DNA from: CAZYTO01 sp964650405
Lineage (GTDB): Bacteria; Acidobacteriota; Thermoanaerobaculia; Gp7-AA8
NCBI GenBank assembly: GCA_964650405.1
Contig: CAZYTO010000238.1
Span: 1 to 9,275 of the forward strand
Length of the DNA: 9,275 nucleotides
Direction of reading: 5' to 3'
Shown: positions 1-5,974 of the stretch, one piece after another
Numbering within the stretch: position 1 is the stretch's first letter
How the letters are laid out: every line of letters begins with the position of its first letter
Position numbers and translations under genes: made by a program
The notes under the pieces: generated by a model
The model's database searches: none
Told to the model about the DNA's origin: nothing
The model's input: the letters and a program-made list of their open reading frames with translations, nothing else

Positions 1-2
1 GT

Positions 3-227
3 GAAGGCTTAACTCACGAGCCGCGCTGCTACAACGGACTCCCCGAATAGGCCTGTCCGAACCAGAGCTGCAAGAACCCCCGGGTCAACTCCCTGGCCAA
101 CCCCCACGCCCCCGGCAAGTACCGCCTCAACGGCATCGTCTCCGACCTCCCGCAGTTCCACAAGGCCTTCGACTGCAAGGACAACGCGCCCATGGTCCGC
201 GGAGCCAAGGAGTGCCAGGTGTGGTGA
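3..227 (+). pseudogene. M13 (neprilysin-like) metallopeptidase, C-terminal fragment with in-frame stop
   Basis: This is the tail of a secreted or periplasmic zinc peptidase of family M13 (neprilysin/PepO/endothelin-converting-enzyme type). Codons from position 51 read through NPHAPGKYRLNG and end in ECQVW-stop. They match the M13 C-terminus, which carries a DPHSPxxYRxNG-like block followed by a PMVR stretch and a terminal C-x-V-W. The same frame upstream reads EGLTHEPRCYNGLPE, then TAG at 48-50, then ACPNQSC. The family usually has a THEQRFF-like helix here, so the upstream part looks like a damaged version of the real sequence. The HExxH and ExxxD zinc motifs would lie before the window. The gene may be decayed, or the first ~50 bases may be poor-quality sequence at a contig end. 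The family call is fairly sure, the pseudogene status is not. Confidence 0.6.
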
Positions 228-237
228 GTCCGCGTTT

Positions 238-288
238 ACTCCGAGCGTGGGTGGCGGGTGGTTGGGAGCGAGGAGTCAAAGCGAGGCA
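238..288 (+). repeat. dispersed intergenic repeat, copy A
   Basis: This 51-bp stretch aligns without gaps to 9069-9119, with 43 of 51 identical bases counted by eye. It also aligns with a gap to 715-757 on the minus strand. The shared core is ctnnGAGCGnGGG at one end and GGGAGCGAnGAGTCAAAGCG at the other. It begins 10 bp after the M13 stop codon. No coding potential is evident. Confidence 0.7.
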
Positions 289-303
289 TGCCCGTCGGAT
301 GGC

Positions 304-324
304 ATGAGGAATGAGGAATGAGGC
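304..324 (+). repeat. three tandem heptamers (ATGAGGA)
   Basis: Two exact ATGAGGA units and a third ATGAGGC unit run head to tail between copy A of the dispersed repeat and the terminator hairpin. This is a short intergenic microsatellite with no visible function. Confidence 0.6.
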
Positions 325-347
325 ACGAGTAGGAGCTGCGTAGTTTC

Positions 348-379
348 GAGGCCGGCGATTTCGCCGGCCTCGGTGTTTT
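348..379 (+). terminator. rho-independent terminator downstream of the M13 gene
   Basis: GAGGCCGGCG (348-357) and CGCCGGCCTC (362-371) form a perfect 10-bp GC-rich stem with a 4-nt loop. The stem is followed by GGTGTTTT on the plus strand. It lies ~120 nt after the M13 stop and 9 bp beyond the 3' end of the opposing lipoprotein gene. It has no T-run on the minus strand, so it mainly serves plus-strand transcription. Confidence 0.75.
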
Positions 380-387
380 CCGGCGTC

Positions 388-714
388 TCACCAGATCACG
401 AACCGTAGCTCCACGCGCTCCTTCGGTCGTACCTGCACCTCTTCCCACTCCCGCCGGACGCCGAGGTGATAGCGCGCCGGACCGACGCACCCGAACGAAT
501 ACCGCCCCTCCGCATCCGTCTGCGCCGTCAGGACGAGGTCCCCTCCCTCCGCCCACATCGACACCGTCACTCCCTCCCGCCCCTTCCCCGTACGTCCGAC
601 AACGCGTCCGCCGAGGAAGCCCGCTTTCTCCCCGCAGTCGCCACCCTGCATCCTTTGCACATGCGCGCAGGCTGTGAGCGCGGCGAAGAGAAGGAGGGGG
701 AGCAGCCGTTTCAT
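388..714 (-). CDS. small lipoprotein with carboxypeptidase-regulatory-like domain
   Basis: This is a 108-residue predicted lipoprotein of unknown specific function. Residues 1-16 form a lipoprotein signal: MKRLL, a hydrophobic core, then the lipobox L-T-A-C with the lipidated Cys at residue 16. The mature ~93-residue protein would sit in a membrane facing the periplasm or outside. Residues ~35-108 read GRVVGRTGKGREGVTVSMW, then TDAEGRYSF, then PARYHLGV. This is the usual pattern of the carboxypeptidase regulatory-like/CNA-B-like beta-sandwich, in which a short G-V-x-V strand precedes TDxxGxYxF and a Y-x-L strand. Cys27 and Cys76 could form a disulfide. Such domains are often add-ons in surface proteins, and here the domain stands alone. 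The start is the ATG before the signal peptide. The upstream GGGAG (~10 nt away) lies inside a repeat copy, so the RBS is weakly defined. Confidence 0.72.
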   Translation of the reverse strand: MKRLLPLLLFAALTACAHVQRMQGGDCGEKAGFLGGRVVGRTGKGREGVTVSMWAEGGDLVLTAQTDAEGRYSFGCVGPARYHLGVRREWEEVQVRPKERVELRFVIW

Positions 715-757
715 TGATTCTTCGCTCCCGCCCAGCCACCACCCCTCGCTCAGAATG
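715..757 (-). repeat. dispersed intergenic repeat, copy B
   Basis: On the minus strand this reads CATTCTGAGCGAGGGG and ends GGGAGCGAAGAATCA, immediately before the lipoprotein ATG. It matches copies A and C apart from one inserted base and a few changes. Homology stops at the start codon, so the copy forms the whole proximal 5' leader of the lipoprotein gene and supplies its only SD-like GGGAG. Confidence 0.65.
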
Positions 758-930
758 ACACGTTTCGGGAGCTGCGCGTTTGCTTCACGCAGCTTGTCAG
801 GGTGCGAGTCCCGTCGATGGAATCTGCGGGGGAATCGGTATTGCCGAAGAGTTCGATCCGCCGTGTGCCCCGCCCGCGATCGCCCGCTCCTCCGGTTCCA
901 CGCGCGGACGGGGTTTCGGCACGACGCTGT

Positions 931-1692
931 CTACATAGGCTCGACGCGAGGCGTTTCGCTCATCCGGTCCTGAAGCCGCTTCCGGTATCGCCGGCTCAAC
1001 CGCAGCCGGACTCTTGATTTCAGGACCACCTCGTACTCGCCGTGGGCCTGCAGTTCCAAGCCGTGGATCCGGTCGGCGTTCACGATGACCGAGCGGTGGA
1101 TGCGGATGAATCGTCCGTCGCCCAGGTCCCGTTCCAGCTCCGACAGCGTCCGGCGCAGCACGTGCGTCTCGCTTCCCACGTGCAGGCACGCGTAATAGCT
1201 GGCGGCCTCGATCCAATCGATGTCCGGGACGTTCACGAACAGCACCCGGCCCCGGCTCTTGACGGCCAGCCGGGCCATGGGCTGCGGGCGCTGCTTCACG
1301 TAGTGCGCGAGCTTGTCCTTGGCCCGGTGCAGGGCCCGGGCGAAGCGGGCGTCGTCGAAGGGCTTCAGCAGGTAATCGAGCGCTCCCGCCTCGAAGGCGC
1401 GCAACGCATACTCGTCGTAGGCGGTCACGAAGATCACGGCCGGCGGCAAGTCTCCGCCCAGCATCTCCAGCACGTCGAAGCCGCCGCATTCGGGCATCTG
1501 CACGTCGAGAAACACCAAGTCGGGCTTCGACCTCCGGATCTCCTCGATGGCCTCCGCCCCGGACTCGCACTCGCCCACGGATTCGATGTCCGGATCGCGG
1601 TGCAGCAGCACGGTCAGGCTGCGTCGCGCCAGCGACTCGTCGTCGACCACCAGGGCCCGGATCGGCGCCGGACGCTCGTCGAGGGGCGCCAT
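931..1692 (-). CDS. LytTR-family response regulator
   Basis: This is the 253-residue cytoplasmic DNA-binding response regulator of a LytS/LytTR two-component system. The receiver domain (~11-125) has the acidic pair D17-D18, the phospho-acceptor D63 in FLDVQMP, the switch Thr90 in FVTAYD, and Lys110 in LLKPFDD. All catalytic residues are present. The LytTR DNA-binding domain (~138-242) has the typical DIDWIEAASYYACLHV strand pair and the FIRIHRSVIVN motif, followed by a basic RLRLSRRYRKRL tail. The length matches AlgR/LytR relatives. Its ATG directly abuts the TGA of the histidine kinase, and a GGGAGG SD lies 5 nt upstream inside the kinase gene. Translation is therefore likely coupled. The target genes cannot be read from the sequence, but the divergent calycin/M20 cluster is an obvious candidate. 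Confidence 0.93.
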   Translation of the reverse strand: MAPLDERPAPIRALVVDDESLARRSLTVLLHRDPDIESVGECESGAEAIEEIRRSKPDLVFLDVQMPECGGFDVLEMLGGDLPPAVIFVTAYDEYALRAFEAGALDYLLKPFDDARFARALHRAKDKLAHYVKQRPQPMARLAVKSRGRVLFVNVPDIDWIEAASYYACLHVGSETHVLRRTLSELERDLGDGRFIRIHRSVIVNADRIHGLELQAHGEYEVVLKSRVRLRLSRRYRKRLQDRMSETPRVEPM

Positions 1693-2790
1693 TCATGCCT
1701 CCCGGAACGGCAGGGTCACCGCCACTTCCACGCCGCCGGTGTCGATGCGGCTCAGGCGCAGCTCGCAGTCGTCGCCGTGCAGGATCTGCAGCCGCGTGCG
1801 GAGATTGGCGATGCCGACGCCTGTGTGCCCGGCCTGCCAGTCCGCAGGCAGGCACGGGCCGTCATTGCAGACGCGCAGGCACAGGTAGCCGTCGCGGCGC
1901 GTTCCGGAAACGCGGACGGTTCCTCCGGCCACACGCCGGGAGATGCCGTGCTTGATGGCGTTTTCCACCAGGGGCTGCAGCAACAGGTTGGGAACCTGCG
2001 CGCGCAGCAGCTCTTCGGGGAGCTCCACGCGGACCTGAAGACGCTCTCCGAAACGGAGCTTCTGGATGTCGAGATAGCGCTGCAGGTACTCGGCTTCCTC
2101 CGCCAGGGTCACCTGCGATCGATGGGAATCCTCGGAGGCGCGGCGCAGAAACTCGCTGAGCCCGACGATCATGCTCACCGCGGCGTCGTTGCGCTGGTCG
2201 CGGACCAGGCCGGCGATGGAGTTGAGCGTGTTGAACATGAAGTGCGGTTCCATCTGCCCGCGCAACGCCGCGAGCTGGGCCCGGGAAAGCTCCTCGTTGA
2301 GGCGCGCCGTCTCGCTGATCTGGCGGGCCACCTTGTCCCGCGAGTCCACCACCCAGGTCACGGTCAGGATCAGCACGTAGGCGATGACGAACGTCAGGAT
2401 CTGGTAGAGCAGCGTGGTGCGGAACGTGGCCACGAATGCCGGCGGCCGCCGATTGTCCCAGGGGTTGAAGAGCACCTGCAGCCATGCCGACCAGGCCTCG
2501 GCCGTCGCGCTGATGACGGCGAACGCCGCAAGGTGGACGGCCGCCCGTCGCAGGGTCGCGCCGCGAATGACCGGGTAGCGCCGCGCCAGGGCGATGATCA
2601 GCGGCGTGGCCAGGGCCCATGGCAGCCACGAGACCAGCTCCGTGCCGAACAGCTTCGGCCAGGTGCGATGCTTCCTTTCCACGTGCAGGATGAGCACGGA
2701 TTGGCTGGCGTCGAACAGCGCGCCGGCGCACCACAGCCCGGCGATCCAGAGCCAACCGCTCGAGCGCACGCCGGCGCGGGTCTCGGTCAT
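1693..2790 (-). CDS. LytS/YehU-type sensor histidine kinase
   Basis: This 365-residue inner-membrane kinase autophosphorylates on His and passes the phosphate to the adjacent LytTR regulator. Four hydrophobic segments (~12-36, 51-70, 82-107, 125-148) form the membrane sensor. There is no large periplasmic domain, so the signal is probably sensed within or near the membrane. A linker helix (~150-176, RQISETARLNEELSRAQ) leads into the His_kinase (PF06580) box QMEPHFMFNTLNS with phospho-His183. The ATP-binding part has the N-box LLLQPLVENAIKHG (N277) and the G-box GVGIANLRTRL (~324-334). The start is ATG 2790. A TGA lies in frame three codons upstream, so no longer start is possible. No clear SD precedes it. 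The gene overlaps nothing and its stop abuts the regulator ATG. Confidence 0.93.
   Translation of the reverse strand: MTETRAGVRSSGWLWIAGLWCAGALFDASQSVLILHVERKHRTWPKLFGTELVSWLPWALATPLIIALARRYPVIRGATLRRAAVHLAAFAVISATAEAWSAWLQVLFNPWDNRRPPAFVATFRTTLLYQILTFVIAYVLILTVTWVVDSRDKVARQISETARLNEELSRAQLAALRGQMEPHFMFNTLNSIAGLVRDQRNDAAVSMIVGLSEFLRRASEDSHRSQVTLAEEAEYLQRYLDIQKLRFGERLQVRVELPEELLRAQVPNLLLQPLVENAIKHGISRRVAGGTVRVSGTRRDGYLCLRVCNDGPCLPADWQAGHTGVGIANLRTRLQILHGDDCELRLSRIDTGGVEVAVTLPFREA
1698..1703 (-). promoter_or_regulatory. ribosome binding site of the response regulator, inside the kinase gene
   Basis: The minus strand reads GGGAGG-CATGA-ATG. A near-consensus SD thus sits 5 nt before the regulator ATG within the last kinase codons, and the kinase TGA touches that ATG. 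This fixes the regulator start and indicates translational coupling. Confidence 0.75.
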
Positions 2791-2986
2791 TTGTCGTCAC
2801 TGTACATCACCAAACCCGCGCCGGTTCCGCGATGCAGCGAGCGGCTGTCTCCGTGCAGCAAGTGGTCTGTGCCCCTGAGTTTCCCGCTCCTACACTGACC
2901 TCCATGAGCGACTGCAACGATTTCCGGTGCTGCGCTCTCGACGTCCGGCGCGATCTGGCAACGCGCCGGCGTTCCTGGAGGAAAAG
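2791..2986. promoter_or_regulatory. divergent intergenic region between kinase operon and calycin/M20 cluster
   Basis: This 196-bp gap must hold promoters for both directions. I found no convincing paired -35/-10 on either strand. The best -10-like hexamers are TACAGT on the minus strand (2804-2799) and TACACT on the plus strand (2891-2896). Both lie in a shared 9-mer, TACAGTGAC (minus, 2804-2796) and TACACTGAC (plus, 2891-2899), which differs at one base. The pair is inverted and could be an operator or chance. Confidence 0.35.
2977..2981 (+). promoter_or_regulatory. Shine-Dalgarno that sets the start of the first calycin-like gene
   Basis: GGAGG is followed by AAAAG and ATG at 2987, giving a 5-nt spacer. 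The in-frame ATG at 2927 would add 20 arginine-rich residues ahead of the signal peptide and has no SD. The 2987 start is therefore preferred. Confidence 0.75.
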
Positions 2987-3640
2987 ATGAAGAGTCGTCA
3001 CTTCACAACGTGTCTCGCAGCCTGTCTCCTGGCCGCGCTTTACCTGTCCTGGCTGTGCCTTGGCGTCGGGCACGCCGCACCGAAAAACGCCGGCGGCCCT
3101 TCCGCGAACGACCCCCGCCTCGATCTGGTCACGGCCCTCAAAGCCATGGGCCCGCATCCCTCCCTCGGTGACCAGGCAAACGTCTTCGGTCGCTTCGTCG
3201 GAACCTGGGACGTCGAGTACATGGACATTTCGAAGGACGGAAAGGAAATTCACCGCTCGGGTGCATTGATCGTCGGATGGGTGATGGACGGGCGCGCCAT
3301 CCAGGACCTCTGGATCGTCAATCCGTCCGGGAAGCGCAAGGATCGGGAGGTGTACACGGACCTGCGCTATTACGACCCCAAATCCCGCACATGGCCCGCC
3401 GCCTTCATCGACCCGGAGAACGTATCCGTGGCCAGGTTCACCGGCGGTGCGGAGGGAGACGACCGCATCGTGCTCGACACGCAGGACCTCGGTGCCGGTA
3501 CGCATCGCTGGTCGTTCAACGACATCCGCGACGGTTCCTTCGTCTTTCGCGATGAAGGGTCCCGCGACGGCGGCAAGACCTGGAAGCTGGTGTCGGAATA
3601 CCACATGACCCGGCGCCGCGTGAGCCCGCCTGCGCATTGA
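2987..3640 (+). CDS. exported calycin-like (DUF1579-like) protein, paralog 1
   Basis: This is a 217-residue exported protein of unknown function. Residues 1-30 are a signal peptide: MKSRHF, a hydrophobic core, then a GHA|AP cleavage site. The mature part opens with LVTALKAMGPHPSLG and then FGRFVGTWDVEY. The latter is the F-x-G-x-W start of calycin-type beta-barrels such as DUF1579 or nitrobindin-like domains. Later landmarks are GWVMDGRAIQD (97-107), YYDPKSRTW (128-136), FIDPE (140-144), GGAEGDDRIVL (153-163) and FRDEGSRDGGKTWKL (187-201). The protein is homologous along its length to the gene at 5135-5791: 30 of 40 residues agree in the first conserved block by eye count. It is first in a plus-strand run with the M20 peptidase, 70 bp ahead of it. 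A ligand-binding or detoxifying role is possible but unsupported. Confidence 0.8.
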   Translation: MKSRHFTTCLAACLLAALYLSWLCLGVGHAAPKNAGGPSANDPRLDLVTALKAMGPHPSLGDQANVFGRFVGTWDVEYMDISKDGKEIHRSGALIVGWVMDGRAIQDLWIVNPSGKRKDREVYTDLRYYDPKSRTWPAAFIDPENVSVARFTGGAEGDDRIVLDTQDLGAGTHRWSFNDIRDGSFVFRDEGSRDGGKTWKLVSEYHMTRRRVSPPAH

Positions 3641-3655
3641 CCGGCAGGCTCGCTC
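3622..3655 (+). other. imperfect hairpin around the stop codon of paralog 1
   Basis: GCCTGC (3628-3633) pairs with GCAGGC (3644-3649), and GAGC (3622-3625) pairs with GCTC (3652-3655) across a 2x2 internal loop. The TGA stop lies in the loop. No T-run follows, so this is not a classical terminator. It could be a pause or processing hairpin that weakens readthrough into the M20 gene, or chance in GC-rich DNA. Confidence 0.3.
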
Positions 3656-3710
3656 TCGAAATCCACAGCAGACCAGTGAGAACGCCGCGAACGGTGATCA
3701 GGAGACCTTT

Positions 3711-5132
3711 ATGAACAGAACGCTGACGGCCGCCATTGCCTTACTGCTCTTGACCTGCCTGCCCGCACGCGCCGCCACGCCGTCCGGTGAGCCGCGCTTC
3801 CGCGAGATCTTCAAGGAGCTCGTGGAGACCAACACGAGCCTGTCCGCCGGCAGTTGCACGCTGGCGGCCGAGCGCATGGCGGCCCGCCTCGCGGCGGCCG
3901 GCTTCCCGGACGCCGACCTGCACCCCTTCGTCGCCCCGGGACACCCGAAGGAAGGCGGACTGGTCGCGGTGTACCCGGGCCGCGATCCGAGCTCCAAAGC
4001 CATTCTGCTGCTGGCACATCTCGATGTGGTCGAGGCCAGGCGCGAGGACTGGACGCGCGACCCGTTCAAGCTCGTGGAAGAGAACGGCAACTTCTACGCG
4101 CGCGGCGCGGCCGATGACAAGGCCCAGGCCGCGATCTGGGTCGACACCCTGGTGCGCTACCGCGAGGAGAACTACCGGCCGCGGCGCACGATCAAGCTCG
4201 CCCTCACCTGCGGCGAAGAAACCTCGGGCGCGTTCAACGGCGCCCAGTGGCTCACGGAGAATCAACGCCAGCTCATCGACGCCGCGTTCGCCATCAACGA
4301 AGGCGGAGGCGGTGAGCTCGACGCCCAGGGTCACCGGCTGGCCCACGAAGTCGAGGCCGGGCAGAAGATCTTCCAGAACTTCCGCCTCGAAGTCACCAAC
4401 CCCGGCGGCCACAGCTCCGTCCCGCGGAAGGACAACGCCATCTATCAGCTCGCCGGTGCTCTGAAGAGGATCGAGGCCTACACGTTCCCGCCGCAGTTCA
4501 ACGACGCCAACCGCCGCTACTTCGCGGGCATGGCCAAAGTGGAGCGCGCGAAGAACGAGACGGCCCTGGCCGATGCCATGGAGGCGCTGGTGCGCAACCC
4601 CGGCGATGCCGCAGCGATCGAGCTGGTCTCGGCGCGCGATCCGGGCTGGAACAGCACCCTGCGCACCACCTGCGTGGCCACGATGCTCGAAGCCGGGCAC
4701 GCCACCAATGCCCTGCCACAGCGCGCCCAGGCCAACATCAACTGCCGCATCTTTCCGGGCGTGCCCATCGAAACGGTACGCACGAAGCTCGAGGATCTCG
4801 TTGCCGACCCGGCCGTGAAGGTCACGACGCTCGAGTCGAATGGGCCGAGCCCCCCACCTCCGCCCTTGACACCCGACATCCTGGGGCCGGTTCAGCAGCT
4901 TACGTCGCGGTTCTGGCCGGGCGTGCCGGTGCTGCCGATCCTGCTGCAGGGGGCATCGGACGCCAAGTATCTGAACGCCGCCGGCATCCCCGCCTACGGG
5001 ATCGAGCCGCTGTTCCTCGGACCGGATTTCGGCAACGTTCACGGCCTCAACGAGTACGTCGGTGTGCAGTCCCTCCTGGAGTGCCGCGATTTCCTGTACC
5101 GCCTCATCAAAATTTACGCAGAGGAGAAATGA
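3711..5132 (+). CDS. exported M20-family zinc peptidase
   Basis: This 473-residue di-zinc exopeptidase or amidohydrolase belongs to the M20/ArgE/DapE/CPG2 family and is exported by a signal peptide (1-21, cut at ARA|A). Family metal and catalytic positions are present. H103 and D105 lie in LAHLDVV, D135 in RGAADDK, and catalytic E169 with metal ligand E170 in CGEETSG. E197 in INEGGG and H444 in NVHGLNEYV complete the set. The inserted dimerisation domain (~216-330) contains NPGGHSSVP with H234, which normally reaches the partner active site. Substrate is not readable: such secreted M20 enzymes cleave dipeptides, carnosine-like or N-acyl amino acids. AGGAG lies 6 nt before the ATG. Its TGA overlaps or abuts the next gene, and the gene sits between two homologous calycin-like genes, suggesting one operon. 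Confidence 0.92.
   Translation: MNRTLTAAIALLLLTCLPARAATPSGEPRFREIFKELVETNTSLSAGSCTLAAERMAARLAAAGFPDADLHPFVAPGHPKEGGLVAVYPGRDPSSKAILLLAHLDVVEARREDWTRDPFKLVEENGNFYARGAADDKAQAAIWVDTLVRYREENYRPRRTIKLALTCGEETSGAFNGAQWLTENQRQLIDAAFAINEGGGGELDAQGHRLAHEVEAGQKIFQNFRLEVTNPGGHSSVPRKDNAIYQLAGALKRIEAYTFPPQFNDANRRYFAGMAKVERAKNETALADAMEALVRNPGDAAAIELVSARDPGWNSTLRTTCVATMLEAGHATNALPQRAQANINCRIFPGVPIETVRTKLEDLVADPAVKVTTLESNGPSPPPPPLTPDILGPVQQLTSRFWPGVPVLPILLQGASDAKYLNAAGIPAYGIEPLFLGPDFGNVHGLNEYVGVQSLLECRDFLYRLIKIYAEEK
5121..5126 (+). promoter_or_regulatory. Shine-Dalgarno for the second calycin-like gene, inside the M20 gene
   Basis: GAGGAG lies in the last M20 codons. The spacer is 8 nt to ATG 5135 but only 2 nt to ATG 5129, which overlaps the M20 stop as ATGA. 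This favours the start at 5135 and coupled translation with the peptidase. Confidence 0.6.
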
Positions 5133-5134
5133 CC

Positions 5135-5791
5135 ATGAACCGAGCTCTCGCTTCAAACATCGTAGCGTCGTTACTGACCACCGTATCGTTGTCGTGTGCG
5201 GGTCTCACCATGAGCTGCGCGACCGCGCCGGGCAACACCGCAGGCGCGCCTGCGGCGGCGCCGCATTCCATGGTGACCGCACTCGAGGCGGCCGGCCCTC
5301 ACCCCTCCCTCGGCGCGCAGGCGCCGGTCTTCGGCCGCTTCGTCGGATCCTGGGACTGCGAATACAACGAGTATTCGAAGGACGGAAAGGTCTCTCGTTC
5401 CACCGGTGAAGAAACCTTTGGCTGGGTCATGGAAGGCCGTGCCATCCAGGACGTCGTCGTCATCTATCCCTCGGCCGCGCACAAGAACGGCTTCATCGGC
5501 ACGTTCTTCCGTTTCTTCGATCCGAAGTCCGGGACCTGGCGGGTGACTTTCATCGACCCGGAGGATGACGCCATCGAACGATTCAGCGGCGGCGCGGAGG
5601 GCGACGATCGGATCGTGCTTCATCGCGACGAAGGCAACGGCCGGGAGACCCGGTGGTCCTACGTCGACATCCATCCCGATTCGTTCATCTTCCGCGATGA
5701 GGAGTCGCGGGACGGCGGCCAGACCTGGTGGTTGCGCGAGGAAGATCGCATGACGCGGCGCAGCACGGCCGCGGCCCCGGCCGCGCGGTAA
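5135..5791 (+). CDS. exported calycin-like (DUF1579-like) protein, paralog 2
   Basis: This 218-residue exported protein of unknown function is a paralog of the gene at 2987-3640. The N-terminus (1-~28) is a signal sequence. Cys21 (SLSC) and Cys28 (TMSC) resemble but do not strictly match lipoboxes, so lipidation is possible. The conserved blocks follow in the same order as in paralog 1. They are VTALEAAGPHPSLG, FGRFVGSWDCEY, FGWVMEGRAIQD (95-106), FFDPKSGTW (127-135), FIDPED, GGAEGDDRIVL (152-162) and FRDEESRDGGQTWWL (186-200). The region between ~107 and 125 and the tail vary most. An in-frame ATG 6 nt upstream (5129) would add two residues, and a longer reading from 5081 lies wholly inside the M20 gene and is unlikely. 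The start overlaps the M20 end, so the two proteins are probably made together. A hairpin terminator follows. Confidence 0.82.
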   Translation: MNRALASNIVASLLTTVSLSCAGLTMSCATAPGNTAGAPAAAPHSMVTALEAAGPHPSLGAQAPVFGRFVGSWDCEYNEYSKDGKVSRSTGEETFGWVMEGRAIQDVVVIYPSAAHKNGFIGTFFRFFDPKSGTWRVTFIDPEDDAIERFSGGAEGDDRIVLHRDEGNGRETRWSYVDIHPDSFIFRDEESRDGGQTWWLREEDRMTRRSTAAAPAAR

Positions 5792-5801
5792 GCGACGCGA
5801 C

Positions 5802-5839
5802 GGGAAACTGCCGGGCCGGGTCGCCGCCGGCAGTTTCCC
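5802..5839 (+). terminator. 13-bp hairpin ending the calycin/M20 cluster
   Basis: GGGAAACTGCCGG (5802-5814) pairs perfectly with CCGGCAGTTTCCC (5827-5839) across a 12-nt loop, starting 11 nt after the stop codon. The tail CTCTCC has few U residues, so termination may be partial or factor-assisted. It is the only strong terminator-like structure in the plus-strand cluster. Confidence 0.7.
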
Positions 5840-5935
5840 CTCTCCGCAAGTGCAGCACGGCGAACGCAAACGGCGTCACATCGTCCACGGTCCTGCTGCA
5901 CGAGAACGGCATCATCGTCCAGGGACTGCGGAGCC

Positions 5936-5963
5936 TTCTGAAGGGTGCGGGTGACGCTATAAT
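5936..5963 (+). promoter_or_regulatory. asnS promoter with consensus -10
   Basis: TATAAT at 5958-5963 is a perfect sigma70 -10 box in GC-rich DNA. A poor -35 (TTCTGA, 5936-5941) lies 16 nt upstream. Only 11 nt separate the -10 from the asnS ATG, so transcription should start about 4-5 nt before, or at, the start codon. Confidence 0.6.
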
Positions 5964-5974
5964 CCCCCACCTTT

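Noticed and set aside
797..930. Protein-like extension in another frame after the regulator stop, suggesting a frameshift
   Set aside because: The regulator already ends at a normal length after its LytTR domain. The extra Pro/Ala/Arg-rich stretch matches no known domain, so no frameshift is needed.
1042..2898. A 618-codon plus-strand reading frame opposite the kinase and regulator genes
   Set aside because: It is antisense to two clear families with all catalytic motifs. Its composition (Gln, His, Arg, Gly-rich) is what high-GC codon bias produces on the opposite strand.
2927..2986. Longer N-terminus for the first calycin-like protein from ATG 2927
   Set aside because: It would put Arg-rich residues before a standard signal peptide and has no SD, whereas ATG 2987 has GGAGG at 5 nt.
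3741..5156. A 471-codon minus-strand reading frame opposite the M20 peptidase
   Set aside because: It mirrors the M20 codons. The plus strand carries the signal peptide, SD and metal ligands.
5840..5957. Possible T-box or other riboswitch leader upstream of asnS
   Set aside because: No T-box sequence or paired specifier/terminator structure is visible, and the TATAAT promoter lies downstream of this stretch, so it would not be in the mRNA.
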